Source: CAYXFD01 sp964464175 (lineage in GTDB: Bacteria; Cloacimonadota; Cloacimonadia; Cloacimonadales; JAJBBL01). From it: 64,000 nt of DNA. The stretch covers positions 91,625 through 155,624 of the forward strand of contig CAYXFD010000004.1 of NCBI GenBank assembly GCA_964464175.1. Reading direction: 5' to 3'. Position 1 is the first letter of the stretch; every line of letters starts with the position of its first letter. The notes under the pieces are model-generated. The model saw nothing but the letters and a program-made list of their open reading frames with translations, made no database searches and was not told the origin of the DNA. The translations under genes were made by a program, and so were the position numbers. Of the stretch, positions 41,201-46,899 are shown in pieces.

Positions 41201-43233
41201 AAGACCTTGCCGGATTTGTCGTCTTAGAAACCGGTGAATGGTGGTGGGATGACGAATTCCCGGGATGGTTCTGGAACGAGTACATGGTTTATTATACTGG
41301 CGGAAGCGGCATAAATACCAACGTAGTTGCAGTTTACCTTAACGGACATAATATCGAAGAAATGCCGGGTGCTAACGTGGATAAGAACTCAGGAACCTAC
41401 ATTGCTAACTTCGATGAACTTCTTGATCCGGGTGAATACAACGTAATTGCTACAGTTACCGATAATGCCGGTAATGTTGCTTCACTGTCATACAGCTTTA
41501 CCGTTGTTGGCGGTGCTCCAACCATTACCTTCAATCCGGTTAACGGCGAAGAATGGTGGCTCAATTCTACCGAGCACAATGAGTTTAGTTTTGAGGTTGA
41601 ATCTCAGAACCAGCTTGCCAGCGGTGGTATTGTTGCTAACTTCTACAGTGTACCTGCTAATGAACTGATCCAGGGTCCGATGACCCCCACACCAGGAACT
41701 GATGAAACCTTTAGCGTTCATTTACAAGGTGGTATCGTTCCTGCTAATCAGACAGGTGTACGCTTAGAGGTAACCGCTACCGACGTTTGGGGTGGAACTT
41801 CAACCGGTAATCAGGTTTACGGTATTGATAACTATCAACCAATGATAACTTTCCATACCCCGGAAGACGGAGCAGGCTTTGCTTACGGTCATGGTGTTAA
41901 TATCACCGCAACTGTTAGTGATCAAGCTCCAACCAGAGCTCTGGTTTCCGGACCGAGCCGAAATACAATGTCAACTGCCCGTGTAGCTTCCAGAGATATC
42001 GGACGAGAAGTACTTCAAGGAACTACAACCGGCATAACAGCAGATAGAATGCGTGGCGATGATGACGACAGAGCAGGCTCAGGATTGATCGAAGTCAGAC
42101 TGAGAGTTGTTAAGCCGTCAGGTGAATATGCCTATAATGAATTTGTTCACAGTGATGGTGTATTGCCGGTCATAGCAATTTCTGAAACGATCAATTCGAT
42201 GGATCTCGATGAATACGGAACCTACAATATTAATATTGTAGCCAAAGATCGGGCTCATAATACAAGTGTAGCTTCCATTAGCTTCCAAGTTGTAACGACT
42301 CAGACCCCGGCAGTCACAATTAATCCGATAGAAGGATGGCTGAGTAACACAGAGACTAATGAATTAACCTTCCAGGTTGATTCAGCTGATAACAACATCA
42401 CAGCCTCTGCTAAGGTCTATGCTATACCTTCAGGAGATATGATAATTGAACCCACAACAATCAGCCCGAACCAGAATGGAGTTTATATCGTGAATCTGCA
42501 CGGTAGTCTCATTCCAGAGCTTTCAACAGCAGTCAGACTGGAAGTAACGGCAACCGACAGCTTCGGACTGGTAGGACAAGCAACACGACTGTTCAACGTA
42601 GATAATACTCCTCCGGAAATAACGGTATTTACTCCGGAATCCGGAACTGAGATTACCCTGATTGACGCAGAGACAACTATCAACATCTATGCTGAATTCA
42701 GTACGTCTGGTTCAGGCATTGCCAGTGCCAAACTGAGAATGACCAATCCGCATAATGTGGTTCAGACAATTGCAGAAGTTGGAGCTGGCAGTGAGGAGAT
42801 ATCTGCTGTAGTCAGCGATCTCAGTGTAGGTAATTACACAGTGCGCTTAACTGTCATGGATATCGCAGGTAATCAGGTAACTGAAAGTATCACTTTCAGA
42901 GTGATCCCTGCTCCTGCTGAACCTGAAGTCCTAGCTCTCGGAGAAGCCTTTGTTTATCCGAATCCAGTTGATTCAGAAACAGGTGCAACCTTCAGAGTTG
43001 AGATGAATACTGCCGCTAACGTCACAATCAGAATCTATGACTTTGCCGGAAACGAAGTAAGGGTTCTGGACAGAAATGCTCACACCGGCAGATCAGATTA
43101 CATGGAAGTTGTTTGGGACGGAAGAAACAATAACGGTCAGAAATTGGCACGCGGTGCATATTTCGCCCGCATAGTCGCTAACGATGGCAAAAAGATTGTT
43201 GAGAAAGTAGTAAAAGTAGCTATCATAAAATAA
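26260..43233 (+). CDS. Giant acidic Ig-repeat surface protein with T9SS-type sorting domain
   Basis: About 5,657 aa, 27% of the window. The signal peptide (RVKPSGTLRLVAFLVLFAM..., cleaved near ELYAQS, residue ~32) is followed by thousands of residues of Asp/Glu-rich beta-sandwich repeats. Many domain borders read (V/I)D-x3-P, e.g. VDNNAPETRF, IDNVTPEIFSF, DTTPPMIEDV, VDNTPPEITVF, as in bacterial Ig-like/cadherin-like modules. Asp-rich loops (DADDDGKA, DLNGDGVVNSID at ~2552-2563) probably bind Ca2+. The last ~740 residues before the end contain three tandem ~265-residue units. Residues ~5560-5657 are an FlgD-like/type A sorting domain (FVYPNPVDSETG, TIRIYDFAGNEVRVL, ending KVVKVAIIK). By analogy with T9SS cargo and SprB-type adhesins it is probably secreted through the outer membrane and held at the surface as an adhesin; the ligand is unknown. 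The frame is uninterrupted. PorV- and PorE-like genes follow on the same strand. Confidence 0.9.
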   Translation: MRVKPSGTLRLVAFLVLFAMLFGFSASELYAQSRAFDETHIAVSITDPATDARVIIGSTVRVELTDPSIGDPTEVASASVDYSLFGVADEVDMDWDDDISRWVAEYIVVEGTLNDENAHVEVHAAYVGGGGQWTVDDAVFVVNNIAADVNGLTLDIEVEDADDDGKAILGSTIIVKFELSDVDEATADFSDFGGGAAVPFVEDAGEWTAQYLVQVGDEEGTGVVEVSVFVDGNPNPGIVDSDPIAYNNKFQAEIELIGYDDPEVPNDLETGAANLVYSITYLPGAGVAWNDADLQIGYMDDDGITFVPIATVGISGPFVEGVDEYRWNLAIPHNLPHARVIVWVELFDAFDNGAEHYSYFNITPLPEITITDIDNFADPIRVDDNGFFWVPAEGNGVQVTFDVSNIQRFDEDEGLIVTLSNEDADFEVEKEIVIDPLVATYTAEFAYDDIFDTTRSAATPGTLDGKTITVEVSGQVKGFTAVDDDSDLIEEIIDETTFTVDQQPVITDVVFLKPHTDGLTVFNSIWLQDHPYAENRRVVVTVESPNDVTVPTISTVDYIGTDFNYNHIETDEYFDDEDNRFQVFTYRLQFLGLEFEEEEDIYAVIGFEFSTETVSGYPGEDYLHEIVVVEVPDRAVVTGYSPDDDTRDDEDTWFSPRHRLDVVYNFKSIVNPYTNNGQRPPALADFEEIVDDIVLNWRFALPIGEGSTQDIIETITLQQGTEEVDYPLYQYAARWEQYPNVPFIWHHYDDGEDVTLRFIVDLLYNPNNAVPTERTIYVDKQVPVYDEDLLYIAVMSGEPVDGDFQLIDDGFDPNKIITLALTPDGEWPADDVTGDPYKIYLKYRAKDDFLPLNNGSGVADIEAPSVPAGWSVSEFIPADLRDPFLEKIFALTPANPENINEEYDFSVTLGTVIDNVGHYNYGGEINHYDPNWQGSGPELNFTFTSDYLYELEFARAYKIDELIHPDDRWLWDYSAPYVKTEANIGFQMKLETPDVGRGVDVDEINITSIELNTYWVTNTTGTDTVWVELAYDAVSDVWYLDQPVQVSENYGHGDTIKFQYRINYEITYIGSPETTTAYKLSSVIDGLAIVDDQRAGLTSVEIWSESLGYGQEGYVVPGDQEGILQIEFVDVGNYFYGLDVDPDNPHQPAVPTLIVNDLDNFIAGRYDEDLDVVVPMPAAYFVQAEDLEWTQTDGINGIWTATIDNLVIFDPGTFIEYFTYNVNDVVGNGFHNGQRHVRIVANGPIVPFIDDAKLVTELQTGEQVDNYLARISEIPLDTAVDPYQRVEIFIDTEYTAYITEVDVYPADPEVEGLEFVFAGYRTSEFGEPGQHVAMFYALVHENFNREHGELIELVAETQGEPIGQPIFEMTHNFEVIFDDSEVLDFTATEAFVQGSGTGLGGQEWINDVFHPERDMRVVAVFPNLGGMLVDDEDINIDFLNTDLTNWFVLNIDEFGIENRFADDIEVVWVPDEDEVRMREDEEETGTYYATVVWNIPAFEIPLAEDLTEDSYTLAIDYKNIYKLHKDLDIEFYKDVEAPEIVDYKLYYLDADEEYVEIDDAYTDGVFAADQDWSRIRVFFADNPENNAGLQDVMIAFEAYPETYQYDDEYPLALLALNSIEKTNWEIFADGTGYVDLEFVETLEGDLYSGRHLANGLYKVVINHLKDKFDNEPLDEFDEPIEFVQDFLFNYHPADMTINIGGQTSDFALNLSDGPLDIMAYTDSEMGIEGIEFRLYYDDNNLGEDGFDPTNTNLNHHLTGTPDFTFPYTAIWNMDDEAFYAFLDDFAYRVYDDDGGYELLPYRGFYLRASAIVQGRDLFDVIEYIQLVDDVAPVPAPHMDDIVKMINYIYPAQNVLNIPVDFNIIDAEEVKVEIYSNGELIETLVQDVVDPHGTTNLEWDFDGRLPGTYTTAVYGKDISENWSNAVAGPMIYLENAVMKAVVETNVYRFRDTPHEELPLSGDPYLTLGPNFYIDGDTPLIIDDENFIMLEAVIYNTYVDFADEPLMGIESLSFYGEFFEYLYYESFRSRDEEPPVPDHTVELVPNDPTHQPHVGVDGVIPSSIIPVFYNAVEDRHEGRIRLAVPNNIFDGFIAEGEDFEFWFKANIVPIDEFEGIDPPDPANLPFAGFRVDLRAPELAITPVYQPGLELMSWEKPGSFVVAGELPVYDINDVFVTGLQWKIEDEDDWKNAWFDNVVIPDVPDNMLYNYQDWMIMGGAADTFLGDSFEGAVQIRVFAEDEVGNLFESEVVLVDVDNNAPETRFTHAVHPTVDPELYIENTNLALIGQTVHTDNDSLFIYEGENALRLFVEKDGLDADLQPPLHVYFRNVNDPWQIDGAGHGVPYSPNVPLDPWNFGFVLPPNISMYQFTILAEDLPAGEYHFVVAAKDEMENLEGDTASDIHAYTGGLTPDELDAMDYLWIVVEPEPKVITEIVSHNDSDIVGGWINLAATSAQQNIDELHQTMRFERRMQGEDWIEIATIDKAVDSNDVFFHLKKSQIPQFDGLNGDLGIFIYNPANGDLWEMTAEMDDDEVVAWSATLDLPFGNYELEYHLDLNGDGVVNSIDSYIAYYQLGVGVDNSDYDQEHFHILPAAYLPPFVVTEWMYALDTTEITGARTEVGYGLYEIRALPLDIDVPDGYTEELHARELLIDNVTPEIFSFTATASEQMIAPGTEQDFVTSINPETLLVPFDDILELSYQYSLQPADTDENRQWITIETLDTNNMAGLYYWQWDAPIVDHMPEPDTWFYLRIYVRDIAGNYATSVEYPILVKGSGPEMLVDTINEVPIDSENNVFVIPEPVYDDVNDEYVVIIDVAATLQDTQPIVFTHPVTGEELSVEPLMAKFEYQYKESMPQPWSAWTEFDDEFVPVTNGIATMPLQLDPQDLWEGYYRFRVITKDIFDNETAAADAPVTYVIFDALLFSSPAMITQIGNVDEIVPDPADEDAFYTFAQSRTAYQGNIHINLADHDEIASITVEWNQENVDNGWNNIYTTPANQPVIETPFWNPPATFEDDYIYVRVKVHDGLGNSEVAHTVRVFIDTVAPTATVAYVGQTVPDNGGGARRDDEDQDPVIEDLLIANDKTVILNDRDLIIELDYHNLIDNDTINDIKKMEITVNRVYSLSGDRVMIVDPDDEFDRYLLFSETFGHINAAPVSIVIPADDVPRNFGPIVPLSNLPDGIYEIEIWLTDYAGNILLDDDDEPQPNTFDELQELYIDTEPPLILDVVSTSHPNNVAVYNETVQFDVSYLDLIGVPETDAFTVVFSHGDLTQEVNEYMFDEDTGNILFSWTPSPEFVQLFASGSTEKQIDMAIWATDYLGNAIANPFGMIFTLIATDPYYPAKIYVVRDNTVVDGDRDQFVDWTDDEGSVEHYIGTDRTPGEDPFEPMLYSYIPQTVAYGIDNLANVEYRFYYQHEDDDSDDWTLIGSKQGNQFDVGPNVLNYFIQHPALYHHQYSIAWDIVDLPGGNYIIRTVSNYSDVNDLIEEKISDIHVAVYEGTIIPHVVIYDNMTGLNVDVDQVERGMPYRYELRTENFEGDAQFVNSLRYKFRYVEFDANGNEVPVSEWKYFVDENYDNDPMVVDWHITDAPYIYPWYIYDYYTVDAYIKIVGYAKDNWGTLTLLNDILVNEDAYTYAQIVDTTPPMIEDVLVYWTDQDPIDPAYDWVSGALVDVDGDPVDNQVQVKAMLETNVDVHDIDYVEFWFEGVLIATHTNHIPINGELWTDLYAIELPNDPAVLSGMIEVVAYDVNDNASEPFEVMINIDNVDPVTELVVKDTEGNEIDPRYLGLWETVILDAQAYDNESGIAGVQFSFAHVDDVRDDHMYYSICEDELIPREDIGPYAYEFQIKPSYEEGDQARLQNGFVFGEYYVFKAVVVDNVGLEDESMTDEYQVTYGATATILRVEDPASNRWHPNVNNIIPVRLHGDFNIVTQVNVDDELERVEYLLHTENENWEEAMSLDIVDVNGGFANLVINLDDEDVYPADEYYIGVRPRERDTRLYFPVVDYAHITLDRVMDVEWTHHDTVIDFNGEEFVVHFTVLSDDELIVGPDAQIVLEYKIPGVDMPDHDWRALNVGSQTLQRISTTTYKAIFTDIDIWHVPAVDLLNGVLNFRFTAEDKAFPVPNEDHIVMNDIMYDTTPPEAVITSVTFDGEDENLVNNDPIVIPLGSVMELEAHAWDVLYGQYVAVASGIERVEFYYTTNDAPVLPGIDNWHDDWSLIGVQEDGDEMFTQSWNTNGYPLGNNYKLMVVAYDNVGNESAVTPEDLINVNIVVPENLEPYAFVTAMTFDNDVADSDFLYAVSKAWAADDTIDAVVFEYFNGAEWTQFTQAVQEQNLSNNEILWKAQFNAEGMGTWGVSAIRAVVTYNGIESAIKPELEVVYNQGGILEPLIPTDVELYYDNLINVYNDANNLYVTSIHDGEWEEMPNVLSVYGGYEASYNVDASGMYHFWASSLFYIYDGDNELEDVVVHLGKAELIVYDYGTVSDNDNVIMTTIPDGTDYLYFQNVGNEMAPPEGIEFLSDQKAVTASPVQDLTLTMALNDLMDEGTVVGMHYDGDMWQLVAAVVDEDAMTATFEAESGHIYAVGQYTGVVIEAAFVSFDPQHIDNLNNYWTDADPEIKFFVYEGIDDNGYMAPEPGTFTYEMYISVPPLDHEVLIPDNDLTYDQGYVTYDAADLVHIHEYTVRLVVSKDGFVSEASRNFWADAAGPTIQPLASGGQLNHENRIIEAIIIDDGSGIADVQLTLTFVRGRTSSYSSIVVPLSNLMVNGDVYSYEVSYDDLIQLGYRFIDSYDLRETQILSATWEATDNVDYNTVADPAFYTVNIEGPIIHFTGFEDGWWLNPTANTPLTFDIIVPDGRIMPTDGVEITLIEVTQSDPTEPGDNIENMIQFMTLAPIGPPVDGVYSYELNFGYNISPQAIAVRLEVEATDNYEIKNYSEQTYGTDYVAPFAWALSPIGDIVDPEVHPPTYESAVVSYGTEVAIGVAYEDLAGFVVLETGEWWWDDEFPGWFWNEYMVYYTGGSGINTNVVAVYLNGHNIEEMPGANVDKNSGTYIANFDELLDPGEYNVIATVTDNAGNVASLSYSFTVVGGAPTITFNPVNGEEWWLNSTEHNEFSFEVESQNQLASGGIVANFYSVPANELIQGPMTPTPGTDETFSVHLQGGIVPANQTGVRLEVTATDVWGGTSTGNQVYGIDNYQPMITFHTPEDGAGFAYGHGVNITATVSDQAPTRALVSGPSRNTMSTARVASRDIGREVLQGTTTGITADRMRGDDDDRAGSGLIEVRLRVVKPSGEYAYNEFVHSDGVLPVIAISETINSMDLDEYGTYNINIVAKDRAHNTSVASISFQVVTTQTPAVTINPIEGWLSNTETNELTFQVDSADNNITASAKVYAIPSGDMIIEPTTISPNQNGVYIVNLHGSLIPELSTAVRLEVTATDSFGLVGQATRLFNVDNTPPEITVFTPESGTEITLIDAETTINIYAEFSTSGSGIASAKLRMTNPHNVVQTIAEVGAGSEEISAVVSDLSVGNYTVRLTVMDIAGNQVTESITFRVIPAPAEPEVLALGEAFVYPNPVDSETGATFRVEMNTAANVTIRIYDFAGNEVRVLDRNAHTGRSDYMEVVWDGRNNNGQKLARGAYFARIVANDGKKIVEKVVKVAIIK
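40685..42905 (+). repeat. Three tandem ~265-residue units at the C-terminal end of the giant protein
   Basis: Three units begin with an aromatic/Asn motif: GWWLNPT at ~40750, EWWLNST at ~41551, GWLSNTET at ~42334. The spacings are ~801 and ~780 bp. Each then has (A/G)VRLEV-x-ATD, a D-x3-P strand start, and a final G-x-Y-N/T-V...D-x-A-G/H-N strand. The units are well diverged at DNA level, so this is old domain duplication and not a recent tandem array. Confidence 0.8.
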
Positions 43234-43243
43234 ATGAGTAGCT

Positions 43244-43265
43244 GGGGCACGGCTTGCCGTGCCCC
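43244..43265 (+). other. GC-rich stem-loop between the giant gene and the porV-like gene
   Basis: GGGGCACGG (43244-43252) pairs with CCGTGCCCC (43257-43265) around a 4-nt loop. It is much more GC-rich than its surroundings, starts 11 bp after the giant gene's stop and ends 28 bp before the next ATG. No T-run follows, so it is more likely an mRNA-processing or stability element, or a weak attenuator, than a full terminator. Confidence 0.7.
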
Positions 43266-43293
43266 CTGCTTCTCTTAAATAATGGAGGAATAA

Positions 43294-44247
43294 ATGAAAA
43301 ATGTTAGATTGATACTCATTGCCCTGATGCTAATTACTGCTTTAGGTTCTCTCTTTGCCGACAATTCGGCTGCTGTCTATACAAGGATCGGCATCGATGC
43401 TCGTTCAGTCGGAATGGGTGGAACCGGAGCAGCTTTCCTGGATAATGTTACAGCAACCTATATCAATCCTGCTGTTCTGGCTGATGTGAAAAGAATTGAG
43501 TTCTCTTCCGCAACCCGGCAGAATATGGAGTGGGATAAGAATCAGCACGCTGCTGCCTTAGGGTTTAAACTCCCTTACGGTTATGTAGCCTTGTCATGGC
43601 AGAATGCCCATACCAGTGATTTTCAGGGTTATAATGCCGATGGGACTGCAAGCGACAAATTCAGCGTTGGTGATCATAACTTAGGAGTTAGTTTTGCTGC
43701 GAGTTTTAGCCGTTTTAACTTTGGGATTACTCCTAGACTCTATATGTCGAACATTGAAGATGAATCAACTACCGGTTATGGAGTTGATCTCGGTTTTCTG
43801 TATCATATTAACCGTTATTTTAATTTCGGTTTTGCCGCCCGGGACGTAATCTCAGATTATGATGGAGAAGGGACAGAAGTATCTCGAGTATTTATCCCCT
43901 CGATAGCTGCTTTTCCGATTCCCGGTTTGACGATAGCCGCTGATCTTATTGGGGTAGAGGATTTTGATGAACCGCAACTTAGATTAGGAGCCGAATACTG
44001 GATTGGTGTCGGTGATGAAGCCGATATGGGTTCCAGCTTATCGGGGATAAGAGTCAGAGAGAGTTCTACCTGGTCAGATATTATGTCAAAAACACAAGCC
44101 GGTATTCGCGGTGGTGTTAATGACGGGGCATTTACAGCAGGTTTTGGACTTAGATTTCAAATGTTAGAGCTCAATTATGCTTATCAGGTAGCCAAGGAAG
44201 AATTCACCAACGATCATCACACCTATTCTCTGTTGCTTAGATTCTGA
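43294..44247 (+). CDS. PorV/PorQ-family outer-membrane barrel (T9SS shuttle-like)
   Basis: 317 aa. The signal peptide (MKNVRLILIALMLITALGSLFA) is followed by the family opening RIGIDARSVGMGGTGAAFLDNVTA.YINPAVLAD, the Gly-Met-Gly/NPA signature of PorV/PorQ and FadL-like 14-strand barrels. The chain ends in LLLRF with the terminal Phe of outer-membrane proteins. In T9SS, PorV binds sorting domains at the translocon and delivers cargo to the attachment complex. Its position 60 bp after a giant sorting-domain protein makes a dedicated shuttle role attractive, but the family has other members. TGGAGGA precedes the ATG. Assignment to PorV rather than PorQ or UPF0164 is by eye. Confidence 0.8.
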   Translation: MKNVRLILIALMLITALGSLFADNSAAVYTRIGIDARSVGMGGTGAAFLDNVTATYINPAVLADVKRIEFSSATRQNMEWDKNQHAAALGFKLPYGYVALSWQNAHTSDFQGYNADGTASDKFSVGDHNLGVSFAASFSRFNFGITPRLYMSNIEDESTTGYGVDLGFLYHINRYFNFGFAARDVISDYDGEGTEVSRVFIPSIAAFPIPGLTIAADLIGVEDFDEPQLRLGAEYWIGVGDEADMGSSLSGIRVRESSTWSDIMSKTQAGIRGGVNDGAFTAGFGLRFQMLELNYAYQVAKEEFTNDHHTYSLLLRF

Positions 44248-44366
44248 TAGGTTGTTGAGATAATGATAACTTAGTTATCCAAGCCAGTTCGTACTTCACG
44301 GAGCAGGTGTCATTTTTTAAAATGATAGTTTTCCGTTGATGACTGACAGGATGCCTTGAAATGCAG

Positions 44367-44404
44367 AAGCTTAGGTGAAGCTGTCATAAGCTTTACCTTA
44401 GCTT
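44367..44404 (+). other. Imperfect inverted repeat before the porE-like gene
   Basis: Arms AAGCTTAGGTGAAGCT (44367-44382) and AAGCTTTACCTTAGCTT (44388-44404) pair at 14 of 16 positions with one wobble. No clean T-run follows directly. It may cause partial termination or mRNA processing between the porV-like and porE-like genes. Confidence 0.5.
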
Positions 44405-44475
44405 TATGCAGAGGTATTTATTTTTCTTAGTCTTTTTTGATTCTGGATTGATAACGTAATCTAAGGGAGATTGAT

Positions 44476-46899
44476 ATGAAACGAGTATTTATATTATTAA
44501 TGGTTCTCCTGCTTTCTTCTTCAATTTTTGCCGATACTAATCAGCACCGTAGTCTTATTGATGCAGCTCAATCTTATGAAGTAGGCAACTATGAGCAGGC
44601 ATTGAATACCATGAACAGAATCGAATCTGTTTATCATGGAACTCCGGAATATGCCTTGTTGATGGGTAAGATTCTGCTGGAACTTGGTGACTATATGAAT
44701 GCCTATAATTGGCTCACCGAATATGCTGTGAGTTATATGGGCAAAGAAGATATAGTCAGTGAAGAGTTACTGCAGAAGATCTATGAAGCGGGATTGTATC
44801 AGGAGATATCCCCGGTAGCTGTTTCTTTGGGAAGACTTGCCGGCAACATCAACAGTATAGGTTCAGAGTATGCACCGGTTTTAGCCGATGAAGGCAGAAC
44901 CATTATCTTCGGATCTAACAGGCGGAGTATTTTTGACAGAGAGAATATATTTATTTCAGAATTTATAAACCAGAGATGGACAGATCCGATTGAGATAAAA
45001 GAGCTTTGTACTGACCGTAATGAAACTGTTGGATCGATTTCCAAAGACGGCACAACTCTCTATATTTCCGGTCAGTATGATAGAAGAGAAAGAACATCCA
45101 ATATCTACAAATCGAATCTCAGATACGGATACTGGGAAAAACCGGAGATGATAGCGTCAGTCTCCAGCAGGTTTCACGATATTCAACCTTTTGTATATAA
45201 CGAACAGGCTATGTTCTTTACCAGTAATCGGCTTGGTAATAACCGGAATTATGACATTTTTGTCTCTGAAAAGATCGGAGGCATGTGGCAAACACCTGTA
45301 AGTATCGGTGAAGTTATCAATACCGGCTATGATGAACAAACACCCTTTTTAAGTCCTGATGGACAGACTCTTTATTTTTCCTCTAATGGTCATCCCGGTT
45401 ATGGTGGTTTTGATATTTTCAAAGCAGAGAGAAAAGATGATACCTGGACTAACTGGACTAAACCGGAGAATCTAGGACCTATCATAAACTCCAATAGAGA
45501 TGATCGTTATTTTTTCATTTCACCGGATGATAGATACGCCTACATGTCTTCCAGTCGTTTTGACGGAATTGGCCAAGAAGACATCTATTACATTGATTTG
45601 CTCAAACTTAGAGAAATGGAGCAGATGATTGCCGATATGATGCTCAAGGATATTGTTGAAGAATATGATATCGAAGTAAACGGTATTGTTGTTGATGAAG
45701 TCAATAATCCCGTCTCAACTGAGATCAAGTGGACTTATATCCACGAGGATACGATCAATAATATTGAGATAATAAGTGCTGAAGACGGTACTTTCAATCT
45801 CAGTGTTCCTTATATTGAGCGGCTGAAATATCATGTCGAAGCTCCTGGTTATGCAGTTCGGGAAGAGATATTAGTCGTACCTTCTCACACAGCTGCCTTT
45901 AATGTTACAATTCGTTTGGTCAGTCTCGAAAATGAGATGAAGATCTCAGGTATAGTTACAGACACAGAAGAGCAGGGATTGAGGGCAATGTTGACCTGGT
46001 CTTACACTTTGTTGGATGAGGTTATAGATTATCATGTTATCTCTAACCACGATGGTCACTACAGTATTTCTCTTCCCTTGATGTCTCAGATCAACTATCG
46101 TGTCGAGAAGAATAACTATTTGCCGATATCGGGTACAATGGTAGTTCCTGAAGATGAATCTTCATTAACGAGGGACTTCACAATGCTGAGATTGGCTGCT
46201 GATGAAATATTCACTATCGATAATATTCTGTTTGAATTTGCCAAAGCTGATCTGCTTCCAGAGTCTTACAGAGTAATTGACCCGATAGCAACGATGATGA
46301 AGAATAATCCGAGTCTGAGGATAGAGCTTGCCGGTCATACCGATATTGTCGGGAGCAGAGAAGTTAACATGCGTCTTTCCCGGGATCGTGCTCAATCTGT
46401 AGCCGATTATTTAATTGGTCAGGATATTGATCGATACCGGATAGAGATCGAAGGATACGGTTTTGACAGACCAATAGCAGATAATGATACTCCGGAAGGG
46501 AGAGCATTGAACCGCCGGGTTGAGATGACAATATTGGGTATTGAATACCTGGATGAGGAAGACGACGATCCGTTTATTTTCGACAATATGCTCATTCCCA
46601 GAAACACCCCATATCTTGTCAGACCGGTACAACCAACTGATTATTTAGCAATAGAGGAACTTCCAGCGGCAACGAAAGAGCATCTGCTTGCTCTAGTGAT
46701 CGAAGCTATGGGAGACGAAAAAGCCAATCTAAAGGTTGATCTCTTATTAGATAACGGAACGATTCAGTCATTAAAGCTAACAGTTCTGGAAGGTCATCTC
46801 GCTGAGGCAACAATTTCAGAAATCAATAACCGGCTGCTTGGATGGAAATTGCAGGTAGAAGGAACTTTTGTACATTCTTTGGTTGTTGAGAATATGTAG
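44476..46899 (+). CDS. PorE-like TPR / PD40 propeller / CRD / OmpA peptidoglycan-binding protein
   Basis: 807 aa. The order of parts is signal peptide (1-19), two TPR-like repeats (~22-95), and PD40/WD40-like propeller blades (~130-375: YAPVLADEGRTIIFGSNRR, PFVYNEQAMFFTSNR, PFLSPDGQTLYFSSNG, FFISPDDRYAYMSSSR). Then come two carboxypeptidase-regulatory-like sandwiches (~394-480 and ~488-570) and an OmpA-type peptidoglycan-binding domain (~575-690; ELAGHTDIVGSREVNMRLSRDRA and LNRRVEMTIL). This is the architecture of PorE, the T9SS component that anchors the machinery to the cell wall, with an extra ~110-residue C-terminal domain I do not recognise. GGGAGA precedes the ATG. It lies 228 bp after the PorV-like gene and is closed off by a strong terminator. 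Confidence 0.8.
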   Translation: MKRVFILLMVLLLSSSIFADTNQHRSLIDAAQSYEVGNYEQALNTMNRIESVYHGTPEYALLMGKILLELGDYMNAYNWLTEYAVSYMGKEDIVSEELLQKIYEAGLYQEISPVAVSLGRLAGNINSIGSEYAPVLADEGRTIIFGSNRRSIFDRENIFISEFINQRWTDPIEIKELCTDRNETVGSISKDGTTLYISGQYDRRERTSNIYKSNLRYGYWEKPEMIASVSSRFHDIQPFVYNEQAMFFTSNRLGNNRNYDIFVSEKIGGMWQTPVSIGEVINTGYDEQTPFLSPDGQTLYFSSNGHPGYGGFDIFKAERKDDTWTNWTKPENLGPIINSNRDDRYFFISPDDRYAYMSSSRFDGIGQEDIYYIDLLKLREMEQMIADMMLKDIVEEYDIEVNGIVVDEVNNPVSTEIKWTYIHEDTINNIEIISAEDGTFNLSVPYIERLKYHVEAPGYAVREEILVVPSHTAAFNVTIRLVSLENEMKISGIVTDTEEQGLRAMLTWSYTLLDEVIDYHVISNHDGHYSISLPLMSQINYRVEKNNYLPISGTMVVPEDESSLTRDFTMLRLAADEIFTIDNILFEFAKADLLPESYRVIDPIATMMKNNPSLRIELAGHTDIVGSREVNMRLSRDRAQSVADYLIGQDIDRYRIEIEGYGFDRPIADNDTPEGRALNRRVEMTILGIEYLDEEDDDPFIFDNMLIPRNTPYLVRPVQPTDYLAIEELPAATKEHLLALVIEAMGDEKANLKVDLLLDNGTIQSLKLTVLEGHLAEATISEINNRLLGWKLQVEGTFVHSLVVENM

